From Richelia sp. UBA3308 (GTDB lineage Bacteria > Cyanobacteriota > Cyanobacteriia > Cyanobacteriales > Nostocaceae), in assembly GCA_002361335.1 (NCBI GenBank), contig DESS01000142.1, forward strand, positions 1-16,865: a DNA stretch of 16,865 nt, given 5' to 3'. Positions 9,099-15,760 of the stretch are shown here, one piece after another. The notes under the pieces were generated by a model. It was not told the DNA's origin. It did no database searches and saw only the letters and a program-made list of their open reading frames with translations. The position numbers and the translations under genes are program-made. Within the stretch, counting starts at the first letter, position 1; every line of letters begins with the position of its first letter.

Positions 9099-9363
9099 AT
9101 ATGATGTGCGGATGAACACTTGTCATTGCGTTCACATTCGCGTAGCCTGTCCGATAGGACATAGTGCGGCTAACAAAACGAAGCATATGTCCTTCGGACA
9201 CGCTCCGCGAACGCAACACTTTGGGATTGCTACCCTACCCTACCCTTCGGGAACACCGCTCCGGTGAACGAGAACCCGTGGGAACGGGAACACATAAAGG
9301 TGAACGCTCCACGTAGTGACCCTCGCTTCGGACATACTATGGTTAATTTACCGGACATCATAT
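9099..9363. mobile_element. Compound palindromic repeat / MITE-like element, copy 1
   Basis: The outer ends are inverted repeats: ATATGATGTGCGG (9099-9111) against CCGGACATCATAT (9351-9363), 12 of 13 bases pairing. Inside, a GTCATTGC-starting repeat (from 9122) contains a long imperfect hairpin, with arm 9137-9163 opposite 9186-9211, and smaller ones such as CACCG/CGGTG (9254-9266). Its core is shared with the second copy at 15354-15586. No transposase and no credible ORF; any short reading frames here are by-products of the repeat. Confidence 0.55.
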
Positions 9364-10054
9364 TAAATGTAAAACTCAAATCCTCTTATTTCTAAGATGA
9401 CATCAAGGATCTTCAGAGGTTTTAAATATATTTTATTCGAGGTAAAAGCCTATATTAAAATTTTAATTTTTGAGTAGGTATTATTAGTTAATAAAAATTT
9501 TACTTATGGCTAAATTGGCAGAGTTAGGGTAATATTCCCCAAACTTATACAGTCAGTTTATTTGTATCAGAAAAATGGTAAAATTAATCACGTATTTATT
9601 AACTATTAAATTCGATAACTAAAAGAGTTTTTGAGACAATAAAAAAACAATCTTTAGCTTAGTAAAATTTAAATTGTTATGTAATCTACATAATCCAATA
9701 ATACAACAGCTAATATACCTAGAACTGTCGGCTGATAATTTCAACCATTATAAATTAGCTAGTACAGCACAGCGGAAAGGGCGTACCCATTGCAAATGTT
9801 TTAAACCCCTATCCTATAATAGTTTTGAATGCCAGACTTCCACGCAGCGGTGCTAGCTTGTTCAAAATAAACTGTAAAAGCTCTTGAAAAAAAATTCTAT
9901 AATATTATCATCTCATAGGTTGTGTTTTTACCGTGACATTTGACACTACAAGTTTTAGTTTATATATATAGAGTAAATTGTGCGTTAATATACTCAGGTT
10001 TATCTAGCGCCTTTTTAGCAAAGCTATCAAAATTATTTAGCGGTCGAGTTGACG
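9364..10054. other. Long AT-rich intergenic region, nothing recognised
   Basis: About 690 bases upstream of the hybrid histidine kinase. The only reading frames are short, begin at TTG or lack a ribosome binding site, and resemble no protein I know. It probably holds the kinase promoter, but no convincing -35/-10 pair or NtcA-type GTAN8TAC site was found by eye. Confidence 0.4.
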
Positions 10055-11932
10055 ATGCAGCAGTATTCAAGCTTACCAGAGCAGAACTCACAACTAAATG
10101 CCGATTCATCGACAGTTTTAACAACAATCGAGCAACTTCGAGCCGAGTTGTGGCTAGAGCGCAGTTTGAATCAACTGCAAAGTTGTCTTAATGATTTTGT
10201 GACTTTGGCTTTGTCTTATACTCTAAGCCCAGACTCAGCTAACAGAGAACTTCCGGAAACCATTGAAGACAAACAATCTGCGGTTACCGAAGCAGAAATT
10301 TTTCAAACAGCGATCGACGAACTCAACATTGCAATTAATTCGGGCATGATGACGTTCACCAGAACTTCCCCGGTGGTAGCGATCGCGATTGTTCAAACCC
10401 AAAAAAATGTTTGCAAAATTTGCTACATTTCTTCTGATTCAACAGCTGATTATCAACCTTCACGGTTAACTGTAATGGTAAAAAAAGATAAAAAGCTGCA
10501 GTTGCAATTGAACTCGGAGATAGACATTGAAAATATCCTGCAAGTAGAAAATCAAAAACCACAAACTGCTTGGCGTTTGGCTAATGATTATCTTGGAATT
10601 GTTGGTTGGTTAATTATTTCTTCTAAATCTTCAACAAATACCTCTGGTGTATGGGTAATTGAACGAATAGGACAATTAATGGTAAAAGCTGCACAAATGC
10701 TTACGTTAGCTTTAACCCAACTTAAACAAATCGCATCCTTACAAGAAAAAGGGCAGGAGTTAGATAATCGCAATCAGGAACTACAGCGTAACAATCAACT
10801 GAAAAACCAATTTTTAGCAAATACGAGTCATGAAATTCGCACGCCTTTGAGTTCAATTATTGGTTTTACTCATTTGCTATTAGCTCAAGGTTATGACCCA
10901 AACAAACAGCGTCATCATGAATATTTAAATATAATTCAATCTAGCGGTAAACATCTACTGGCTTTAATTAACGACATTCTTGACTTATCTAAAATAGAAG
11001 CTAACCAATTAGAAGTTAATTGGGAAAAAATTGATGTAGCGCAATTGTGTGGAAATGTATTAGCACTGGTGAAAGAAAAAGCTGCTAACAAAGGCTTACA
11101 AATGCGTCTTGAAATAGACCCTAACGCCACAAGTATAGTAGCTGACCCATTGCGACTCAAGCAAATACTGTTAAACTTACTTTTTAACGCAATAAAGTTT
11201 ACTGAAACTGGAGCAGTTGGTTTAGAAGTTAAGTCCCAAGAAGAATATATGTATTTTACGGTTTGGGACACCGGAATCGGTATTAGTGAAGAAAATCAAA
11301 GTGAACTTTTTCAACCATATTTCCAAATCCTTAACACTGATGTAAAGACTCAAGATGGTACAGGTTTAGGGTTAACGGTAACTCGTAAACTGGTTCAAAT
11401 CCACGGTGGCTGGGTTGAAGTAAAATCAGAAGTAGATAAAGGTTCACATTTTACTATCGTACTTCCTTTGAAACAAGGGGAAGAAACCGAAGAAAATGAT
11501 ACGAAAAGAGAATCACAAAGTAGAAAAAATAATTATTCTTTAACTACTTCTTTAAAAGAAAATTTTTCAGATATTTTGCTGGTGGAAGATGATATACCTA
11601 ACGCTGTCTTAATCAATACTTATTTAGAAAGATTAGGATATAAAGTAACATCGGTAAGAACCGCTTCCCAAATGTGGAATGCTTTAAAGGAGCAAAATTA
11701 CTTTGTGATTTTAATGGATATTAGTTTACCTGATGAGAATGGTTTAACATTAGTAAAGCAACTCCGAGACAATCCACAATATGCTAATATCCCCATAATT
11801 GCTCAAACAGCAATGGCAATGAAAGGCGATCGCGATAGTTGTTTTGCAGCAGGGGTAAACGATTATATCTGTAAACCTATCGATCTAACACTTTTGGGAA
11901 CAATCGTATCTCAATATATTATAGCTTCTTGA
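10055..11932 (+). CDS. Hybrid sensor histidine kinase with C-terminal receiver
   Basis: A 625-residue soluble hybrid kinase. The N-terminal ~200 residues are a weakly conserved, GAF-like sensory region I cannot assign with confidence. A coiled-coil linker (about 215-250) leads to a HisKA domain with H259 in NTSHEIRTPLSSIIGF. The HATPase_c domain (about 365-480) shows the N-box LLNLLFNAIKF, DTGIGI and DGTGLGLTV. A receiver (about 505-625) has the acidic pair in LVEDD, phospho-acceptor D555 in ILMDISLPDENG, a Thr in AQTAM and a Lys in CKPID. All phosphorelay residues are present, so intramolecular transfer is expected. No output, Hpt or membrane segment is visible, so a further partner encoded elsewhere is likely. 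The ATG at 10055 is preferred to the in-frame TTG at 10049; the ribosome binding site is weak. It stands alone, with a long upstream spacer and a heptamer repeat array downstream. Confidence 0.93.
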   Translation: MQQYSSLPEQNSQLNADSSTVLTTIEQLRAELWLERSLNQLQSCLNDFVTLALSYTLSPDSANRELPETIEDKQSAVTEAEIFQTAIDELNIAINSGMMTFTRTSPVVAIAIVQTQKNVCKICYISSDSTADYQPSRLTVMVKKDKKLQLQLNSEIDIENILQVENQKPQTAWRLANDYLGIVGWLIISSKSSTNTSGVWVIERIGQLMVKAAQMLTLALTQLKQIASLQEKGQELDNRNQELQRNNQLKNQFLANTSHEIRTPLSSIIGFTHLLLAQGYDPNKQRHHEYLNIIQSSGKHLLALINDILDLSKIEANQLEVNWEKIDVAQLCGNVLALVKEKAANKGLQMRLEIDPNATSIVADPLRLKQILLNLLFNAIKFTETGAVGLEVKSQEEYMYFTVWDTGIGISEENQSELFQPYFQILNTDVKTQDGTGLGLTVTRKLVQIHGGWVEVKSEVDKGSHFTIVLPLKQGEETEENDTKRESQSRKNNYSLTTSLKENFSDILLVEDDIPNAVLINTYLERLGYKVTSVRTASQMWNALKEQNYFVILMDISLPDENGLTLVKQLRDNPQYANIPIIAQTAMAMKGDRDSCFAAGVNDYICKPIDLTLLGTIVSQYIIAS

Positions 11933-11946
11933 CGGAAAAAATTAGA

Positions 11947-12002
11947 TTTTAAATTTTAAATTTTAGATTTTAGATTTTAGATTTTAGATTTTAGATTTTA
12001 GA
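11947..12002. repeat. Heptamer tandem repeat (TTTTAAA)2(TTTTAGA)6
   Basis: Eight head-to-tail 7-bp units: two TTTTAAA (11947-11960), then six perfect TTTTAGA (11961-12002), starting 15 bases after the hybrid-kinase stop codon. Short tandemly repeated heptamers (STRR) are well known in heterocystous cyanobacteria. Copy number probably varies by slippage. A related heptamer, TTTAGAA, occurs twice at the window's right edge (16851-16864). Confidence 0.85.
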
Positions 12003-12157
12003 TTTAATTATCAATGGTTTCAAATAGGTCAAAATCTCTCTTTCGTTAATCCCGGCATTCAAAATCGATTAACATATAATTTTTTTTATATACATAAATT
12101 TGACTCTTACAATGGAACAAGTAAAGTGGTCTATGATCGTGCCTAGATTGGGAAATT

Positions 12158-12988
12158 ATGTATATAGAAAAACTAGAGCAATTAAAAGCTTTATTTCAAG
12201 ACATGGAACAGGCAATAATAGCTTATTCTGGTGGGGTTGATAGTACTTTAGTGGCGAAAATTGCTTATGATGTTTTGGGGGATAAAGCTTTGGCAGTAAC
12301 GGCTGTTTCGCCGAGTTTACTACCAGAAGAGTTAGAAGATGCCAAAATCCAAGCTGCAACCATTGGGATTCGTCATCAAGTAGTTGAAACCCATGAGATG
12401 GAAAATCCTAATTACACTTCTAACCCTGTCAACCGCTGTTATTTTTGCAAAAGCGAATTACATGATACCCTAAAACCCTTGGCAAAGAAATTGGGTTATC
12501 CTTACGTAATAGATGGAGTTAACGCCGACGATTTACACGATTATCGTCCCGGTATTCAAGCTGCAAAAGAAAGAGGTGCGCGATCGCCTTTAGCGGAAGT
12601 TGGTGTAAGTAAAGCACAAGTGCGGCAAATTTCCCAATATTTAAGTTTACCTTGGTGGGATAAACCAGCACAACCTTGTCTTAGTTCCCGCTTTCCTTAT
12701 GGTGAAGAAATTACTGTGATTAAATTACAACGTGTGGGAAGAGCCGAAATTTATTTACGCAAGCTAGGATGGAAGAATTTACGAGTTCGTTCCCAAGGCG
12801 ATACAGCACGTATAGAATTACCACCAGAACAAATTCAGAACTTTATATTAAAAACGGATTTAACATCAGTAGTATCTACTTTTCAAGAATTTGGTTTTAT
12901 TTATGTAACTTTGGATTTAGAAGGTTATCGTAGCGGTAAATTAAACCAAGTTTTGAATCAGCAAGCTTTGGAAACAGTGAAAAACTAA
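12158..12988 (+). CDS. larE: ATP-dependent sacrificial sulfur transferase LarE
   Basis: PP-loop ATP pyrophosphatase of 276 residues. In lactic acid bacteria LarE adenylates a carboxylated pyridinium nucleotide and donates sulfur, building the nickel-pincer (NPN) cofactor of lactate racemase and related enzymes. Visible features are the PP-loop AYSGGVDST (22-30), a CxxC at C94/C97 in NRCYFCKSEL, and C174 in QPCLSSRFPYG. C174 aligns by motif with the sacrificial cysteine C176 of Lactiplantibacillus LarE. No cysteine follows C174, so it looks like the single-cysteine, self-sacrificing type rather than the three-cysteine iron-sulfur type. No larA, larB or larC is in the window, so the client enzyme is unknown. 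The gene faces the CapA-like gene convergently. A HIP1 site is inside. Confidence 0.9.
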   Translation: MYIEKLEQLKALFQDMEQAIIAYSGGVDSTLVAKIAYDVLGDKALAVTAVSPSLLPEELEDAKIQAATIGIRHQVVETHEMENPNYTSNPVNRCYFCKSELHDTLKPLAKKLGYPYVIDGVNADDLHDYRPGIQAAKERGARSPLAEVGVSKAQVRQISQYLSLPWWDKPAQPCLSSRFPYGEEITVIKLQRVGRAEIYLRKLGWKNLRVRSQGDTARIELPPEQIQNFILKTDLTSVVSTFQEFGFIYVTLDLEGYRSGKLNQVLNQQALETVKN

Positions 12989-13011
12989 TTAATGTCACCC
13001 AACTCATTGCT

Positions 13012-13034
13012 CCCTCTCCTTATTAAGGAGAGGG
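13012..13034. terminator. Palindrome in the convergent larE / capA-like intergenic region
   Basis: CCCTCTCCTT (13012-13021) and AAGGAGAGGG (13025-13034) form a perfect 10-bp stem with a 3-nt loop. No long T-run follows directly, though GAGGTTTT comes shortly after. It resembles a palindrome dispersed in cyanobacterial genomes, and may serve as a transcription end for larE. Confidence 0.45.
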
Positions 13035-13107
13035 TTGGAGTGAGGTTTTACAATTCTTTATTAGAGCATGATACAGCAAATTTAATTTTAATTAGGTAGA
13101 TTCTTAC

Positions 13108-13140
13108 GGGCAGGGATGCCCATACCACAAGAGTTTTAAA
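13108..13140. repeat. Short hairpin repeat near the capA-like gene 3' end
   Basis: GGGCA (13108-13112) and TGCCC (13117-13121) form a hairpin followed by ATACCACAAGAGTTTT. Lying between the two convergent stop codons, it could help end either transcript, or may simply be a dispersed repeat. Confidence 0.4.
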
Positions 13141-13145
13141 ATTTC

Positions 13146-14318
13146 CTAATTTTTATTCGCAAGTACCAGTTCTCCTTTTTGATTAATCTCTAGGGTAGAC
13201 TGAGGAAAATCATACTGATTTAAATAACGTACAAGCTGCACGGTATTAAAATTCTGATCGATGTAAGGAATTCCTTGTTTATTCATTCTAACCGGAATTA
13301 TTTTAGCTTTTTCTAAACTTCCTTCAGGGCTGATTTTAACTTCTAATATCATTGAATAACCTGCTTGAGCAACAGTTGATAAAGTCCGGTATCCTAAAAA
13401 GTTTCCTAAAGAATAAGCAATCAATTTTCCTTTGTAAATTTCCATCGCCCTGGGTACATGAGGCCCATGTCCAAGTAGTAAATCTGCTCCTGCATCAATC
13501 ATTGTCCGAGCAAATTTAATTGAATTTCCTCTATTTTCTCCATAGAAATATTCTGTTTTATTCTTAGTATGTAATGCGCCAGTTCCCTCAGCACCGGCGT
13601 GCATCGATATAACTACTATATTTGCTTTTTTTCGGGCTTTTTTTACAAGTGCTTTTGCTGCTTCTAAATCGTGAATAGAGTTATAAAATCCATAGGGTGC
13701 AAACCCTATCATTGCTATTTTATTATTATTTTTTTCTAAAAATAAAATTTTATTTTTATGACCTATTGTTTCGATACCAACGTTTTTTAAATTATTCATG
13801 GTATCTTTAAAACCTACCATGCCGAAGTCTCTTGCATGATTATTAGCTATGTTAAATACATCGAATCCAACATCAGCAAATAACTTGGCATATTCTGGCG
13901 GAGAGCGAAAAGCAAAAACCTGTCCTCTACTGATGTCTTTTGTTGAATAACGATAGTTGGTTAAGGTTGTTTCAATATTTCCAAATAGAACATCAGCTCT
14001 ACTTAAATAAGCTCTTACAGATTTGGGTATTAACTGATTGGGATTGGATGGAAGTCTGTAGTTTGGATAATTCGTGCCTGGAATAATATCTCCAACCGCT
14101 TGAATAGTAACTGACTTTGCAGTATTTAACTTTTTACTCGTTGAGATTCCTGTAGAATCTATTTTGACTGACGGTGCGGTTGCTGTTTTTACTGATGTTT
14201 CATTCTTTGTTGATGTTTGTGTTTGAAAACGGATTAGTAATCCTATACCAATACCTAATAGGAAACAACAACTGATAAAGCTTACTGGAAACGATGCCTT
14301 CAGTCTTTGATTTAACAT
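13146..14318 (-). CDS. CapA-family (PGA_cap) metallophosphoesterase-like protein, membrane anchored
   Basis: A 390-residue protein of the CapA/PgsA family, whose founding members take part in poly-gamma-glutamate capsule export; in cyanobacteria the true substrate is unknown. An N-terminal hydrophobic segment (about 11-29) acts as signal anchor, then a Thr/Ser-rich linker (about 32-68), then the phosphoesterase-like domain: AVGD (74-77), FGNIE (112-116), NIANNH (157-161 with H161), H240 in SMHAG and GHGPH (H284, H287), the expected metal-ligand pattern. The catalytic domain should be outside the cytoplasmic membrane. ATG 14318 is chosen over GTG 14333 because GAGGAG lies seven bases upstream of it and inside the longer version. 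No capB, capC or other capsule genes are adjacent. Confidence 0.9.
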   Translation of the reverse strand: MLNQRLKASFPVSFISCCFLLGIGIGLLIRFQTQTSTKNETSVKTATAPSVKIDSTGISTSKKLNTAKSVTIQAVGDIIPGTNYPNYRLPSNPNQLIPKSVRAYLSRADVLFGNIETTLTNYRYSTKDISRGQVFAFRSPPEYAKLFADVGFDVFNIANNHARDFGMVGFKDTMNNLKNVGIETIGHKNKILFLEKNNNKIAMIGFAPYGFYNSIHDLEAAKALVKKARKKANIVVISMHAGAEGTGALHTKNKTEYFYGENRGNSIKFARTMIDAGADLLLGHGPHVPRAMEIYKGKLIAYSLGNFLGYRTLSTVAQAGYSMILEVKISPEGSLEKAKIIPVRMNKQGIPYIDQNFNTVQLVRYLNQYDFPQSTLEINQKGELVLANKN

Positions 14319-14324
14319 AGTTTG

Positions 14325-14335
14325 ACTCCTCACAC
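14325..14335 (-). promoter_or_regulatory. capA-like ribosome binding site fully complementary to the Yfr1 sRNA motif
   Basis: The minus strand reads GTGTGAGGAGT here, containing the Shine-Dalgarno GAGGAG for the ATG at 14318. It is the exact 11-nt complement of ACUCCUCACAC, the conserved unpaired motif of the cyanobacterial small RNA Yfr1, which blocks translation by pairing in leaders. The match is seen; regulation is inferred. Confidence 0.4.
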
Positions 14336-14731
14336 TATAGCTTTAATTTAACTAAGTGCTTAGTAGAAAATATTCAGTATAAATTACTTTTTTATACTTT
14401 TTAAATAAAAATTATGTGCATTTTACTAGATGAAACAGTTAATTTATTTGAACATTATTGGCTATTTACTATGATTTCAATGCTTTAGGAATACACAATA
14501 CAATTACATATTGATTTATTTATTCTATACAAATGTTGCTTTTTATACTTAGTTAGATTGAATAAGAATTATTTAACCGATGAATAAGAAAACTCTGGGT
14601 TAACAAGCTGTATCTACACTCAGATTTATCCGAAAGACAATGTAATAAAGCATATATTACGTTTCTTCATCAAGACTCATAGCCGAATTCAGTAACGCCA
14701 GAAAGGTAATTCAACTGTAAATACAATGGAA
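14336..14731. other. Intergenic region between tRNA-Ser and the capA-like gene
   Basis: About 400 AT-rich bases upstream of the capA-like gene and downstream of tRNA-Ser (both on the minus strand). Only small inverted repeats such as GTAATA/TATTAC near 14640-14660 were seen. It should hold the capA-like promoter, but no sequence is called. Confidence 0.35.
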
Positions 14732-14818
14732 CGGAGAGGGGGGGATTCGAACCCCCGATACCCGTAAAGGTATAACGCATTTCGAGTGCGCCGCATTCAA
14801 CCACTCTGCCACCTCTCC
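14732..14818 (-). tRNA. tRNA-Ser(CGA)
   Basis: On the minus strand an 87-nt cloverleaf is visible. Acceptor GGAGAGG pairs with CCTCTCC and is followed by discriminator G, as serine tRNAs have. The anticodon loop CTCGAAA gives anticodon CGA, reading UCG. A long variable arm (TACC...GGTA) marks a class II tRNA, and the T arm GGGGGTTCGAATCCCCC is complete. CCA is not encoded. Confidence 0.96.
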
Positions 14819-15096
14819 ACAAGGCATATTTTTCCTATATTAAATAAAATATCATATATTTATTGAATTTATCAATTATTGATTAAACTCAGCAAGGTTG
14901 TCACCAACCCTCACCATAAAAATAGTGAAATAATGTAGCTTTATTGACAGTAGAGAGCAACAGGTGTAAGGACGGCAGCGGATAAATTTGTTTCTAAAAA
15001 ATAATTAAAACTACGATATTTAAAAAAATCAACTTTTGAGGTATCGTATTCAACAGGTTAAAAATAGTTCTTGACTTAATTGGTGAAAGAGGAGTT

Positions 15097-15252
15097 ATGA
15101 AAATAAAAATCTTTGGTTTTGCTTTATTATTAGGTTTGGCAACAGTTCTAGGAGCTTGCGAAGGTACAGGAGAATCCCCTTCGACAGATACTCCAGCAGC
15201 TGGTGAACCAACCGATGCACCTGCTACCGCGACTCCCACTGCTACTCCATAA
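15097..15252 (+). CDS. Small lipoprotein, Thr/Pro/Ala-rich
   Basis: A 51-residue precursor. A basic start (MKIKIF) leads to a hydrophobic stretch and the lipobox LGAC with C21, a signal-peptidase II site. The mature peptide is only about 31 residues, low in complexity and rich in Thr, Pro, Ala and acidic residues (ending ATATPTATP), with no fold expected. It should be a lipid-anchored surface peptide; the partner is unknown. AAGAGGAG directly precedes the ATG, with the last G only two bases away. It is divergent from tRNA-Ser and 278 bases from it. A compound repeat element begins about 100 bases downstream. No better functional assignment can be made. Confidence 0.75.
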   Translation: MKIKIFGFALLLGLATVLGACEGTGESPSTDTPAAGEPTDAPATATPTATP

Positions 15253-15353
15253 TAGTTGATCGGTAGTATTTAAACTCTCACATTTTTTTGGAGATCGCTC
15301 CTCACCTCTTGATTTGCACAACTTGAGAATCATTTGATTGTTCTGTGGGGACT

Positions 15354-15586
15354 AATAAGTACTTGTGCAAAATTATTTGTGTCATTGCCAGCGACAGCGA
15401 AGCATATGTCCTATCGGACACGCTGCGCGAACGCAAGACTCTGGGATTGCTACCCTACTCTTCGAGAACCCCTTTGGGGAACGGGAACACATAAAGGTGA
15501 ACGTTTCACGGAGCCTGTTGCGAGCGCAGCGCGGCAATCCAACTCGCAATGACGAATGTACAATTAATTTTGCATACCTACTTATT
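15354..15586. mobile_element. Compound palindromic repeat / MITE-like element, copy 2
   Basis: The outer 27-base ends (15354-15380 and 15560-15586) are inverted repeats, 23 of 27 bases matching, sharing AATAAGTA, TGCAAAATTA and TTGT. Inside lies a 173-bp repeat bounded by GTCATTGC (15381-15388) and GCAATGAC (15546-15553). Its core matches copy 1 at 9099-9363, including an identical 26-base block (15478-15503 with 9281-9306). Short overlapping reading frames here are artefacts of the repeat. It separates the lipoprotein gene from raf1. Confidence 0.6.
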
Positions 15587-15629
15587 TTTTGGTTTTTCCC
15601 CATATGATCGCTCCGGCAATAAAAGTAGG

Positions 15630-15661
15630 CTGGCAATGATTATCAAGATTGCCAGGTTTTT
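15630..15661 (+). terminator. Intrinsic terminator upstream of raf1
   Basis: CTGGCAAT (15630-15637) and ATTGCCAG (15648-15655) form a perfect 8-bp stem with a 10-nt loop, followed by GTTTTT. It would end plus-strand transcripts from the lipoprotein and repeat region, and isolate raf1, whose start is 100 bases further on. Confidence 0.7.
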
Positions 15662-15760
15662 ATGTATTCTTTACTTTTTCCGTGGTATTAAACCCAGGGT
15701 TTTCACGTCCGAGGTAATCCTGATAAAATTATTTTTATTGCTACGGGTTCTTCCTAAGTT

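Noticed and set aside
9674..9856. 60-residue plus-strand reading frame
   Set aside because: Starts at TTG without a ribosome binding site and has a composition unlike a protein; nothing recognisable.
12156..12359. Minus-strand frame opposite larE
   Set aside because: Antisense shadow of the PP-loop coding region.
14318..14333. GTG at 14333 as the capA-like start
   Set aside because: It would place the Shine-Dalgarno GAGGAG inside the gene; ATG 14318 has that site at ideal spacing.
14316..14338. ACTCCTCACAC on the plus strand as a yfr1 gene itself
   Set aside because: Yfr1 has the motif unpaired between two stable stem-loops with a terminator. Here the flanks are AT-rich, have only a 4-bp inverted repeat and lack a terminator. 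The motif lies antisense to a ribosome binding site.
15334..15636. Several overlapping short reading frames on both strands
   Set aside because: They arise from the GC-richer palindromic repeat element, have no ribosome binding sites and mirror each other across strands.
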